NCBI GenBank assembly: GCA_002360635.1
Contig: DEQW01000001.1
Coordinates: 124,001 to 188,000 of the forward strand
Direction of reading: 5' to 3'
Source: Flavobacteriaceae bacterium UBA3356
Lineage (GTDB): Bacteria; Bacteroidota; Bacteroidia; Flavobacteriales; Flavobacteriaceae
Length of the DNA: 64,000 bases
Shown here: one piece after another, positions 36,372-44,991 of the stretch
How the letters are laid out: the number at the start of each line of letters is the position of its first letter
Position numbering within the stretch: position 1 is the first letter of the stretch
Notes under the pieces: model-generated
What the model saw: the letters and a program-made list of their open reading frames with translations, nothing else
Database searches by the model: none
What the model was told of the DNA's origin: nothing
Position numbers and translations under genes: made by a program

Positions 36372-38420
36372 TTAATAATCTAGTAATGCTTCAATTTTAG
36401 CTTTCACCTTCTCAGTAGAAGGAATCATTGTTTCTTCTAACGTTGAATTTAATGGGATTGCCGGCATATTTTCACTGCCAATTATCATAACGGGGGCATC
36501 TAATTGCTGAAAACATTCTTCTTGAATTCTACCTTGCAATGCTCTTGAAAAACTATTATCTGAAGGTTCTTCAGTTACCACCAAACATTTTCCGCATTTT
36601 TTAACCGACTTGAATACCGTTTCATAATCCAACGGATGTAATGTTCTAAGGTCAACTATTTCTATTCGGTCCTGCATTTGTAGTTCCATGGCAGCATTCA
36701 TTGCCCAATGCACACCCATACCATATGTTATTATGGAAACGGTTTCTACATCTTCTTGTTTCCAGATTTCTTGAAGCAACCACGCTTTGCCAAACGGCAA
36801 TACATAATCTTCTGCTGGCTCTAAAGATGTAGCACCTTTCGTTCCTTTTACTTTACTCCAATACAATCCTTTGTGCTCAAAAATAACCACCGGGTTAGGG
36901 TCGTAATAAGCCGCTTTCATTAAGCCTTTTAAATCGGCTCCGTTACTTGGGTACGCAATTTTAAGTCCACGAATGTTCGTCACCACACTTTCTACCGAAG
37001 AAGAGTGATACGGACCACCGCTACCATACGCACCAATAGGCACGCGAAGAATCATCGATACTGGCCATTTTCCGTTAGATAAATAGTTGCTTCGGCTTAC
37101 TTCGGTAAATAATTGATTCAGTCCTGGCCATATATAATCGGCAAATTGAACCTCAACAATTGGTTTTAAACCAACAGCACTCATCCCAACGGTTGAACCG
37201 ACAATAAATGCTTCTTGTATTGGGGTGTTAAATACACGGTTGTCGCCAAATTTCTGCGCCAACGTAGCTGCTTCCCTAAACACGCCTCCTAAACGACCTC
37301 CAACATCTTGTCCATACAGCAAACACTCTTTGTGTTTACCCATCAACTCTTCAATCGCAAATAAGGCGCAATCTACCATCACCACTTTTTCACCACCTTC
37401 TGGTGATCGTTCTCCTTTTTCTTCGGTAATTTCGGTAGGTGCAAAATCGTGTGTAAATAAATCTTCCGGTTTAGGATCTTCAGCCTTTAAAGCTTTTTCA
37501 TAATCTTTTTGAACCGATTTTTGAATGTCAGTTTCTAGTTCTGAAAGTTCTTTTTCAGAAAAACCATTATCTAATAATAACTTTTTAAGTTTTGGGTACG
37601 GATCCCGAGACCTTGCTTCATCCAGATCATCTCTATAAAATTCCATCCGAACACCCGATGTATGGTGATTCAATAAAGGGACTTTAGCGTGAACTAAAAA
37701 CGGGCGACGCTCCGTTCTAATTTTTGAAATTACATCCTGAAGCGTATTGTAGCTTTCTTCAAAATCGGTTCCGTCTATGGAAACCGCTTCCAAACCATGA
37801 AAACCAGCAGCGTATTCATAGGCATTTTGGGCACGCGTTTCGGCTTCATTTGCTGAAATATCCCAACCATTATCTTGCACTAAATATAAAATGGGTAATT
37901 GCTTTAAAGCTGCCATTTGAAAGGCTTCGGCAATCTCACCTTCAGTAACAGATGCATCTCCTAAAGAACAAACCACAAAAGGTTGTTCCTCATCTTTATT
38001 GTGTAAGTTTTCAGTCTCTTTGTACCACATCCCCATCGCCACACCAGTTGCCGGAATAGCCTGCATTCCTGTTGCACTACTTTGATGCGGGATTTTAGGC
38101 TTATCATCATCTCGCAAACTTGGGTGTGAATAATACGTTCGTCCAGCTGAAAAGGGATCGTCTTTTTTTGCCAACACTTGTAGCATCAAATCATAGGGTT
38201 TCATTCCTATTGATAATAAAATAGAATCATCACGATAATACGGAAACGCATAATCTTGAGGCTTTAACTGCATACCAAGGGCGGTTTGAATCACCTCGTG
38301 TCCTCGCGAAGTTGCGTGAACATATTTTGAAACCGTTTTAAAATTTTCTTCATATAACTCAGTCAAAGACTTAGCCGTTACCAAGTTTTTAAAAGCTTTT
38401 TTTAATATATCTTTCTTCAT
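36372..38420 (-). CDS. Branched-chain 2-oxoacid dehydrogenase E1, fused alpha-beta
   Basis: 682 residues joining the E1 alpha and beta subunits. The alpha half (~1-320) has the thiamine diphosphate motif GDASVTEGEIAEAFQM...LVQDNGWDIS and YYRDDSILLSIGM. The beta half (~345-682) has YGQDVGGRLGGVFREA, FNTPIQEAFIVGSTVGMSA and a terminal transketolase C domain. It decarboxylates branched 2-oxoacids (from Val, Leu, Ile) and passes the acyl group to E2. The matching E2 gene lies just upstream, separated by a four-helix-bundle gene. No E3 gene here. Confidence 0.92.
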   Translation of the reverse strand: MKKDILKKAFKNLVTAKSLTELYEENFKTVSKYVHATSRGHEVIQTALGMQLKPQDYAFPYYRDDSILLSIGMKPYDLMLQVLAKKDDPFSAGRTYYSHPSLRDDDKPKIPHQSSATGMQAIPATGVAMGMWYKETENLHNKDEEQPFVVCSLGDASVTEGEIAEAFQMAALKQLPILYLVQDNGWDISANEAETRAQNAYEYAAGFHGLEAVSIDGTDFEESYNTLQDVISKIRTERRPFLVHAKVPLLNHHTSGVRMEFYRDDLDEARSRDPYPKLKKLLLDNGFSEKELSELETDIQKSVQKDYEKALKAEDPKPEDLFTHDFAPTEITEEKGERSPEGGEKVVMVDCALFAIEELMGKHKECLLYGQDVGGRLGGVFREAATLAQKFGDNRVFNTPIQEAFIVGSTVGMSAVGLKPIVEVQFADYIWPGLNQLFTEVSRSNYLSNGKWPVSMILRVPIGAYGSGGPYHSSSVESVVTNIRGLKIAYPSNGADLKGLMKAAYYDPNPVVIFEHKGLYWSKVKGTKGATSLEPAEDYVLPFGKAWLLQEIWKQEDVETVSIITYGMGVHWAMNAAMELQMQDRIEIVDLRTLHPLDYETVFKSVKKCGKCLVVTEEPSDNSFSRALQGRIQEECFQQLDAPVMIIGSENMPAIPLNSTLEETMIPSTEKVKAKIEALLDY

Positions 38421-38468
38421 TATTCTTAATTCTTATTTTGTTTGCTAATTGTCATCAAAATGATTCAC

Positions 38469-38911
38469 GATTCATGACGTTTAGACTCACGACTTTTTTT
38501 AATTATCAGAGACGAGAGTATCCATGAAATTTGATATTTTGCTTTGCAATGCCTGAACTTTATCTTCAAGTTTTAAAAATATGGCTTCGGAAACAAAATT
38601 TTTACGATAACAAACCATCAACTGTGTTTCCCATTCATAGGCAGAACCTAAACTATCTTCAAGGGACTTTAAAAAATGTTTATCTGTTCGTTTGCTCGAC
38701 CCCTCGGATATATTTGAAGCAATAGAAACACTGCATCTATTCATCTGCGTTCGTAACCCAAACTTTTCGTAGTCTGGAAGTGTTGCGGTAAATACATAGT
38801 TTTCGTCAATTAAATCCATAGCTTCTTGCCAGATATGTAACTTTTTAAAATTATGCCTTCTCATTGCTTCAAACTTATTGTCATTTGTCCTGTCTCAAAA
38901 CGTCCTGTTTC
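38469..38911. repeat. Imperfect inverted repeats flanking the four-helix-bundle gene
   Basis: The left arm at 38469-38493, read on the minus strand, matches the right arm at 38887-38911 on the plus strand at 18 of 25 positions, sharing AAACGTC in the middle. The right arm also holds GTCC words with a 15-base period (38887, 38902, 38917). The arms enclose the gene at 38499-38864. Confidence 0.45.
38499..38864 (-). CDS. Four-helix-bundle protein (23S rRNA IVS/Avd-like)
   Basis: 121 residues. The family pattern is clear: FKKLHIWQEAMDLIDENY, LPDYEKFGLRTQMNRCSVSIASNISEGSSKRT, and FLKSLEDSLGSAYEWETQL. Relatives are encoded in 23S rRNA intervening sequences, and Avd of diversity-generating retroelements has the same fold; the molecular role of stand-alone copies is not known to me. 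It sits on the same strand between the E2 and E1 genes of one complex and is flanked by imperfect inverted repeats. No reverse transcriptase or rRNA nearby. Confidence 0.9.
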   Translation of the reverse strand: MRRHNFKKLHIWQEAMDLIDENYVFTATLPDYEKFGLRTQMNRCSVSIASNISEGSSKRTDKHFLKSLEDSLGSAYEWETQLMVCYRKNFVSEAIFLKLEDKVQALQSKISNFMDTLVSDN

Positions 38912-40218
38912 TAAAAGTCCCTTTTAACATCAAATTGCTCCATATTATCAGCCACTCTTCTTAAAAAAGAACCTGCCAAATATCCATCTACAATGCGATG
39001 ATCAAATGACAACGATAAATACATCATGTGCCGAACTTCAATACTATCACCGTCTTCACGCTCCATAACTTCGGCTCGTTTTTTTATAATTCCTGTTGCT
39101 AAAATGGCTGCTTCCGGTTGATTAATAATGGGGGTTCCCATTAGGCTTCCAAAGGTACCCACATTACTAATTGTAAACGTGCTTCCTTTGGTATCATCAC
39201 CTTTCAACTTGTTATCTCTGGCTTTTCCTACTAACTCATTGGTGTTTTCAGCAAGAGCTTTTAAATCTTTTTTATCGGCTTCTTTTACAACTGGAACGAT
39301 TAAATTTCCGGAAGGTAAAGCGGTTGCCATCCCTATATTTATTTCTTCTTTTACAATAATATTTTTCCCATCAAGACTAGAATTAATCATTGGAAAATCT
39401 TGAATCGCTTTTGCTACTGCTTCAATAAAAAGCGGTGTAAACGTCAACTTTTCATTGTACTTTTCCTTGAAAGCAACCTTGTTCGCATTTCGCCAATGTA
39501 CCATATCAGTCAAATCTGCTTCTACATAAGCAGTTACATGTGGTGCCGTTGTTGCGCTAAAAACCATATGATCTGAAATCATTTGGCGCATGCGATCCAT
39601 TTCAACTATTTTACCAGTTCCTTTATCAAATTTTAAATCGGGAACCTGAAAGCCTGAAACTTCAGGTACGGGTTGCGCAAACTTAAAAGGGCGCCCTTCT
39701 TCAATATATGTAATCACATCGCTTTTACGAAGACGACCTTCCTTTCCAGTACCGGGAATTCTAGCCAATTCTTCGTAACTAATGTGATTATTTCTAGCTA
39801 TACTTTCTACTAACGGACTTATAAATACATTTTCATTAACAGTAAATGCTGAAGTAGCGTTCGCTTTTTTGCTTTTTGCTTCTTTGGAAACGGAAGGCTG
39901 GACTTTTTTCTTTGTTTCTTTTTTTGAAGTTGCCGTTTTTTTAGCCGTCTTTGACTTTTTAGAGGAACTCTTTTCTTCTGAAAGATTTAAAATAGCAATC
40001 ACATCACCTACCGGAACTACTTCTTGCTTATCTTTTACGTGCTCAACCATCGTACCGGAAGCAGGCGCTGGCACTTCATTATCTACTTTATCGGTTGCTA
40101 CTTCACAAAGAATATCGCCTTCTTCAAACGAATCACCTTCGTTTACCAACCAATTGATAATGGTTCCTTCAGTAATACTCTCACCCATTTTGGGCATTTT
40201 AAATTCAGTTTCCTTCAT
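38911..40218 (-). CDS. 2-oxoacid dehydrogenase E2 (dihydrolipoyl acyltransferase)
   Basis: 435 residues. The lipoyl domain (1-80) carries lipoyl Lys44 in EVATDKVDNEVP; a K/S-rich linker (~85-130) follows; then an E1/E3-binding domain (~133-170; VESIARNNHISYEELARIPGTGKEGR) and a catalytic domain with SLSFDHRIVDGYLAGSFLRR near the C-terminus. It works with the fused E1 gene downstream, most likely as the branched-chain complex. It starts 1 base before the paaY-like gene ends, so it is translationally coupled to the phenylacetate operon. Confidence 0.93.
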   Translation of the reverse strand: MKETEFKMPKMGESITEGTIINWLVNEGDSFEEGDILCEVATDKVDNEVPAPASGTMVEHVKDKQEVVPVGDVIAILNLSEEKSSSKKSKTAKKTATSKKETKKKVQPSVSKEAKSKKANATSAFTVNENVFISPLVESIARNNHISYEELARIPGTGKEGRLRKSDVITYIEEGRPFKFAQPVPEVSGFQVPDLKFDKGTGKIVEMDRMRQMISDHMVFSATTAPHVTAYVEADLTDMVHWRNANKVAFKEKYNEKLTFTPLFIEAVAKAIQDFPMINSSLDGKNIIVKEEINIGMATALPSGNLIVPVVKEADKKDLKALAENTNELVGKARDNKLKGDDTKGSTFTISNVGTFGSLMGTPIINQPEAAILATGIIKKRAEVMEREDGDSIEVRHMMYLSLSFDHRIVDGYLAGSFLRRVADNMEQFDVKRDF

Positions 40219-40219
40219 T

Positions 40220-40819
40220 TTATTCGTTTCTCTTAATCTCTTGTAGTGTTTTATAAAAATCTTCCTGAACAGGTCTATCCTTCGGAATTTCCCGTAAGGG
40301 TTCTACTTCTTTCAAACTCTCGTGACAGTCGGTAGGCAATTGTTGATATAAACGAGTTCCAGCAGTTTTCCAGTCTATCATTTCGTCTGAAATATCCTTA
40401 ATAGCTTTTGCAGGATTACCAACTATTAATTTTCGTTTTGGAAATACCGTTTCTGCTTTTACGAATGCCATCGCTCCTACAATACACTCATCTCCAATTT
40501 CAGCATCATCCATAATCACACTGTTCATACCAATTAAACAGTTACGCCCTAAATTAGCACCGTGAATAATGGCGCCGTGACCTACATGAGCACTTTCTTT
40601 AAGCACAATACTTTTCCCCGGAAACATATGTACCGTACAGTTTTCCTGAACGTTTACACCATCTTCCAGAATAATTTCACCCCAATCGCCACGAATAGCC
40701 GCTCCAGGCCCTATGTAACAGTTTTTACCAATAATTACATTACCGGTAACTGCTGCCAACGGATGCACAAAACTGCTTTCGTGAACTACGGGTATGTGAC
40801 CTTTAAAGCTGTAAATCAT
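40220..40819 (-). CDS. paaY: PaaY-like hexapeptide-repeat protein (gamma carbonic anhydrase fold)
   Basis: 199 residues (E. coli PaaY is 196). A left-handed beta-helix with hexapeptide repeats: NVIIGKNCYIGPGAAIRGDWG, VNVQENCTVHMFPGKS, SAHVGHGAIIHGANLGRNCLIGMNS. The three His residues that bind zinc in gamma carbonic anhydrases are visible in CTVH and HVGHGAIIH. PaaY is a thioesterase that hydrolyses ring-derived CoA side products in phenylacetate breakdown; the paa context supports this. Downstream of the second crotonase gene and coupled to E2. Confidence 0.87.
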   Translation of the reverse strand: MIYSFKGHIPVVHESSFVHPLAAVTGNVIIGKNCYIGPGAAIRGDWGEIILEDGVNVQENCTVHMFPGKSIVLKESAHVGHGAIIHGANLGRNCLIGMNSVIMDDAEIGDECIVGAMAFVKAETVFPKRKLIVGNPAKAIKDISDEMIDWKTAGTRLYQQLPTDCHESLKEVEPLREIPKDRPVQEDFYKTLQEIKRNE

Positions 40820-40831
40820 AAATAGAATGAT

Positions 40832-40918
40832 ATATTTTAAATAAAAAATGTAAAAGTTAATAGTCCTTTAAACACTTTAAATTTTTAAATTTTTCGGTTT
40901 TACATTTAGTATTTTTCT
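40832..40918. repeat. paa intercistronic hairpin repeat, copy 1
   Basis: Left arm AAATAAAAAATGTAAAAG, right arm AAATTTTTCGGTTTTACATT; between the crotonase and paaY genes. The right-arm word TTTTTCGGTTTTACATTT is the best conserved part of the family. Confidence 0.75.
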
Positions 40919-40920
40919 CT

Positions 40921-41679
40921 TTACTTAAACCGTTTCAACTTCTCTTTGGTAAAAGAAGAAAGCACTAAACGTCCACTTATTTTGGCACGTTCTTGTAATA
41001 GTTCATCCCAATCTTCGGTTCCTCGCCAGAACATTTGTTTCATTTCTTTTACCGCTTCAGGGTTATACCCACAAAGTTGTTCTGCTAAGGCTTGCACTTC
41101 CTCATCTAGTGCTTCAGTTGTTTCAAAAACCTTGGTAAATAAGCCTTTATCTCTTGCCCATTCTGGTGAATAAAATGAATTGGCATCAATCGCTATTTGC
41201 GACATTCCGCTTGCTCCAATTTTTCGTTGCACTGCCGGACCTACTACAAAAGGACCAATACCTAGGTTCAGCTCACTCAATTTTATAGCTGAAAACTTAG
41301 TTGCCATTGTATAATCCATCGCTGCTGCTAATCCAACACCGCCACCGACGGTTTTTCCTTGAACACGACCAATAATAAACTTAGGGCATTTGCGCATCGC
41401 ATTAATTACATTAGCAAAACCACTAAAGAATTTTTCGCCTTCTTGTTCATTTTCGATAGAGATAAGCTCCTTAAAACTGGCTCCTGCACAAAAAGTTCTA
41501 TCGCCTCCACTTTTTACAACAAGTACCAAAACCTCATCGTTTTGACCCATTTCAGTAATGGTATTTGCGAGTTTTGCAAGAATATCTCCTGGCAGTGAAT
41601 TGTGAGCCGGATGAAAAAATTCTATGGTTGCTATTCCTTTATTTATTGTATGTTTTACGTATGGTTGTTGTTCTGACAT
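40921..41679 (-). CDS. Enoyl-CoA hydratase/isomerase family protein
   Basis: 252 residues of the crotonase fold. Oxyanion-hole segments are FCAGASFKEL (~residue 63) and GKTVGGGVGLAAAMDY (~108). The first catalytic Glu can be placed in KLSELNLGIG; at the second catalytic position (GPFVVGPA) no acid is seen, so the reaction may be an isomerisation or differ from hydration. Probable role in the lower phenylacetate pathway (a PaaF-type step), inferred from context. It starts 2 bases after paaZ ends. Confidence 0.85.
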   Translation of the reverse strand: MSEQQPYVKHTINKGIATIEFFHPAHNSLPGDILAKLANTITEMGQNDEVLVLVVKSGGDRTFCAGASFKELISIENEQEGEKFFSGFANVINAMRKCPKFIIGRVQGKTVGGGVGLAAAMDYTMATKFSAIKLSELNLGIGPFVVGPAVQRKIGASGMSQIAIDANSFYSPEWARDKGLFTKVFETTEALDEEVQALAEQLCGYNPEAVKEMKQMFWRGTEDWDELLQERAKISGRLVLSSFTKEKLKRFK

Positions 41680-41681
41680 AA

Positions 41682-44189
41682 TTATATTAATCTAAATTGT
41701 TCAAAATGATGATTAAGGTGTTTTCTCTCCAATAAATACGATTCGTATTTGTTGAGTTCTCCAAAAACTAGATTTTTTAATTTAGCGTCGGGATTCTCCT
41801 TAAAAAATTTGATATACTTTTCGCGTTGCTCTTTGAATTTCTCAATGGCTGTTTCTAAATCTGGATGTTTTAAATCATCCAATTTATCTTTTTCAAGCAT
41901 TGGAAATTGAGAGTTTTTTGGAAATTTTTTATAGTTATATAAGCTTGCATGTACCTTTTCTAAAATCTCTTCCGGTGTAGCAATTTCAAAGTCTTGAATT
42001 TCACCGGAAGTAATTTTATAAGAGTATTCTAAATGCTCTACCATATGTTGAGGCGTCATGATGCCCCATTTTGGTTTAGCATCTGCAGTTAATTTTGACA
42101 AACATTCATCGATTTTTTCATCAGTCATTTCAACAAATGTTTCTTGCTTTTTCTGAACCATCGTTAAAATAGTTGCTATCGCTACCAACGGTTCTTGGTC
42201 TTCATCCGGTTCAGCATCGAATACCTCAACATACCATTTTACAATTCCGGAAGGAAGTTCGGTTCCTTTTTGTTCTCGGTCTACTTTCTGCTTACACGTT
42301 AAACGAACATACACCGTATCATTGTGGTATAACGGACGCAAAAAGCGAATGTCCTCTAACCCATAATTTGCTGCTACCGGGCCTTTGTTTGGATAGACAA
42401 ACAATCCTGCAGCTGCCGAAATAATAAAATAACCGTGCGCTGTTCTCTTTTCAAATATGCTTCCTTCTAAAGAAGTAATATCGGTGTGTGCATAGAAATG
42501 ATCCCACGTTAAGTTTCCGAAGTTAATAATATCAGTATCGGTTAGGGTTCGTTTATGGGTTTTTAACGACATACCAGGTTTTATGTCCTCCCAATGATAT
42601 GCAAAAGGGTGTTTTTCAGATTCTTTGTAAGCCGATTTTGGTTGATAAATACCGGTAACTTCAGTAAGTGAAGTTGGCGAACCTTGAATAGCACAACGCT
42701 GTAAGTAGTGTTTTACACCACGAACACCACCCATTTCTTCACCGCCACCGGCACGACCCGGACCACCGTGAATTAAATTAGGCAATGGCGAACCGTGACC
42801 TGTGCTTTGCTTCGCACTTTCCCGATTCAAAATTAAAATACGACCGTGATGTGTAGCTGCGGAAACGGTATATTCTTTTGCAATTTTATCGTCATTGGTA
42901 ACAATCGAACTTACCAAAGAACCTTTCCCCATTTTGGAAAGCTTAATCGCATCGTCCAATGTTTTATAAGGCATAATAGTACTTACCGGACCAAACGCTT
43001 CAGTGATATGAGCCGCTTCATTGGCAAAAGGATTGTCTTCTCGAAGTAAAATTGGTTTTACGAACGATCCTTTTTTAGCATCAGCCCCAACTGTTTTAGC
43101 TTCATCAAAATCACCATACACAATCTGCGCTGTTTTCGTTATTTTTTCAATTTGTTCTTTTACTGAAGTCCGTTGTGCATCGTTTACCAAAGCACCCATT
43201 CTAACTTCTTTTAAGCGAGGGTCGCCAATGGTAACTTTATCCAATTGCTTGCCTAGCGCTATTTGAACATCCTCCACTAAGTTTTCTGGCACAATAACTC
43301 GTCTAATCGCCGTACATTTTTGACCACATTTAACAGTCATTTCATTTCGGACTTCTTTAATGAAAAGATCAAATTCTGGTGTTCCGGGAACGGCATCTTC
43401 ACCTAAAATAGCAGCGTTTAGTGAATCTGCTTCCATAGTAAACGGAACCGATTCTTCAATTAATCGTGGATGTTTCTTCAATATTTTTCCAGTAGTTGCC
43501 GAACCTGTAAACGATACGACGTCTTGCGATTCTACCGTATCTAAAATGTTTTTAGCAGTTCCGCTAATTAACTGTAGTGATCCTTCTGGCAGTATTCCAG
43601 AAGCGATGATTTCTTTCACAACAGCTTCAGTTAAATACGCTGTTTGTGGTGCCGGCAACACAACTGCGGGCATTCCAGCCATCCAGTTTACTGCACATTT
43701 TTCTAGCATTCCCCAAACAGGGAAATTAAAGGCGTTAATATGAACCGCCACTCCTTCGCGAGGCACCATAATGTGATGCGCCATAAAACGACCACCACGT
43801 GATAAATCGACCGGATCTCCTTCTACGTGAAACGGCTGATTTGGAAACAATTTCCGCAATGAAGCATTGGCAAACAAGTTTCCAAAGCCTCCTTCAATAT
43901 CAATCCAACTATCCACTTTCGTAGCACCAGTACGGTAACTTACTTCGTAAAATTGTCTTTTTTTCTTCTGAAGATAGAACGCTAATTTTTTCAGCATTAA
44001 TCCCCGTTCTTGAAACGTCATTTTCCGAAGCGTATCTCCTTTTTCTCTTCCGTACTGAAGAATTTCAGGAATATCTAATCCTTCCGTTGTGACACTTGTA
44101 AAATGCTCACCAGTAACTGAATCGAGAATTGGGCTTCCTTCGCCTTTTCCATCAGTCCAATTTCCTTGTATGTAATGCTGTGTTTTCAT
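41682..44189 (-). CDS. paaZ: PaaZ: oxepin-CoA hydrolase/semialdehyde dehydrogenase with extra C-terminal domain
   Basis: 835 residues against ~681 in E. coli. The aldehyde dehydrogenase domain (~1-515) has TMEADSLNAAILGED (catalytic Glu) and VKCGQKCTAIRR (catalytic Cys). The MaoC-type (R)-hydratase domain (~530-680) has GNLTWDHFYAHTDITS and KRTAHGYFIIS. Together they open the oxepin-CoA ring and oxidise the aldehyde. The last ~150 residues are not in E. coli PaaZ: TPQHMVEHLEYSYKITSGEI ... LERKHLNHHFEQFRL is the His pattern of DinB/DUF1569 proteins, suggesting a fused metal-binding thiol-transferase-like fold. No frame break separates the parts. Confidence 0.93.
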   Translation of the reverse strand: MKTQHYIQGNWTDGKGEGSPILDSVTGEHFTSVTTEGLDIPEILQYGREKGDTLRKMTFQERGLMLKKLAFYLQKKKRQFYEVSYRTGATKVDSWIDIEGGFGNLFANASLRKLFPNQPFHVEGDPVDLSRGGRFMAHHIMVPREGVAVHINAFNFPVWGMLEKCAVNWMAGMPAVVLPAPQTAYLTEAVVKEIIASGILPEGSLQLISGTAKNILDTVESQDVVSFTGSATTGKILKKHPRLIEESVPFTMEADSLNAAILGEDAVPGTPEFDLFIKEVRNEMTVKCGQKCTAIRRVIVPENLVEDVQIALGKQLDKVTIGDPRLKEVRMGALVNDAQRTSVKEQIEKITKTAQIVYGDFDEAKTVGADAKKGSFVKPILLREDNPFANEAAHITEAFGPVSTIMPYKTLDDAIKLSKMGKGSLVSSIVTNDDKIAKEYTVSAATHHGRILILNRESAKQSTGHGSPLPNLIHGGPGRAGGGEEMGGVRGVKHYLQRCAIQGSPTSLTEVTGIYQPKSAYKESEKHPFAYHWEDIKPGMSLKTHKRTLTDTDIINFGNLTWDHFYAHTDITSLEGSIFEKRTAHGYFIISAAAGLFVYPNKGPVAANYGLEDIRFLRPLYHNDTVYVRLTCKQKVDREQKGTELPSGIVKWYVEVFDAEPDEDQEPLVAIATILTMVQKKQETFVEMTDEKIDECLSKLTADAKPKWGIMTPQHMVEHLEYSYKITSGEIQDFEIATPEEILEKVHASLYNYKKFPKNSQFPMLEKDKLDDLKHPDLETAIEKFKEQREKYIKFFKENPDAKLKNLVFGELNKYESYLLERKHLNHHFEQFRLI

Positions 44190-44191
44190 CT

Positions 44192-44282
44192 TATAAATTT
44201 TAAATGTAAAACTGAAAAAGTTAAAATGTAAAAAGATTTAATAGTTATACTTCAGCCTTTATCATTTTACATTTTTCGGTTT
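44192..44282. repeat. paa intercistronic hairpin repeat, copy 2
   Basis: Left arm AAATGTAAAACTGAAAAAG, right arm TTTTACATTTTTCGGTTTTT, near-complementary; between the SDR and paaZ genes. Confidence 0.82.
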
Positions 44283-44888
44283 TTAAGCTCTAATTCTGAT
44301 TATTTCACCGTTAATTTTCCCTTTTACACTTTTAAAATAGCCATCGGTAATTTTACGCATTGGGACGGGTGTATTTCCAGGAAAATAATCTTTGTATTTT
44401 TCATATGCGTCTTCTACCATATCGGCAGAGACGACATTTATTCGCAGTCCGTTGGTTAATTCTAAGGCCGCTGCTTTTGTAAAACTTTCTACAGCGCCGT
44501 TAACCATTGCAGCACTTGTTGTCTTATCAACTGGCTCATCGGCTAAAATACCAGTGGTTAATGTAATGCTTCCATTGTCATTAAGATGTTTTCTTCCTAA
44601 TCGAACAAGGTTAACTTGTCCCATCATTTTACTTTTAATACCGATGTAAAAATCTTCTTCGGAAAGGTTATCAAACGAATCCCATTTCGCATCACCGGCT
44701 ATGTTTACAATAGCATCTACGTTTCCCGTTTTCTGAAACATTCCTTCAATAGAATCTGGGTTTGCAATATCTACCGTAACATCTCCTGAAGATCTTCCAG
44801 CGATTATAACCTCATCGTTTTCTTCAGAAAAACGTTTCGTTACTGTTTTTCCTATGGTTCCGTTTCCTCCTATTATTAGTATTTTCAT
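44283..44888 (-). CDS. Short-chain dehydrogenase-like protein lacking the YxxxK pair
   Basis: 201 residues. A Rossmann start GGNGTIGKTVTKRF (~7-20) and NIAGDAKWDSF (NNAG-type motif) are clear. The place of the SDR catalytic YxxxK reads TSAAMVNGAVESFTKAAALEL, without the Tyr, so it belongs to the atypical SDR group, may not be a classical dehydrogenase, and its substrate is unknown. It lies inside the paa operon between the thiolase and paaZ genes, so a role with CoA intermediates or aldehydes is possible. Confidence 0.85.
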   Translation of the reverse strand: MKILIIGGNGTIGKTVTKRFSEENDEVIIAGRSSGDVTVDIANPDSIEGMFQKTGNVDAIVNIAGDAKWDSFDNLSEEDFYIGIKSKMMGQVNLVRLGRKHLNDNGSITLTTGILADEPVDKTTSAAMVNGAVESFTKAAALELTNGLRINVVSADMVEDAYEKYKDYFPGNTPVPMRKITDGYFKSVKGKINGEIIRIRA

Positions 44889-44890
44889 AG

Positions 44891-44991
44891 TTGAATTTTA
44901 AATGTAAAACTGCAAAACCGTAAAATGTAAAAGTGAAAACTTCATTAAATCTCTTGTCACTTTATAATTTTACATTTTGACTTTAGTATTT
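44891..44991. repeat. paa intercistronic hairpin repeat, copy 3
   Basis: Left arm AAATGTAAAACTGCAAAACC then GTAAAATGTAAAAG, right arm TTTTACATTTTGACTTTAGT; between the thiolase and SDR genes. It is a diverged copy without the TTTTTCGG word. Confidence 0.68.

Noticed and set aside
43360..43743. 127-codon open frame opposite paaZ
   Set aside because: Antisense shadow of the conserved aldehyde dehydrogenase domain.
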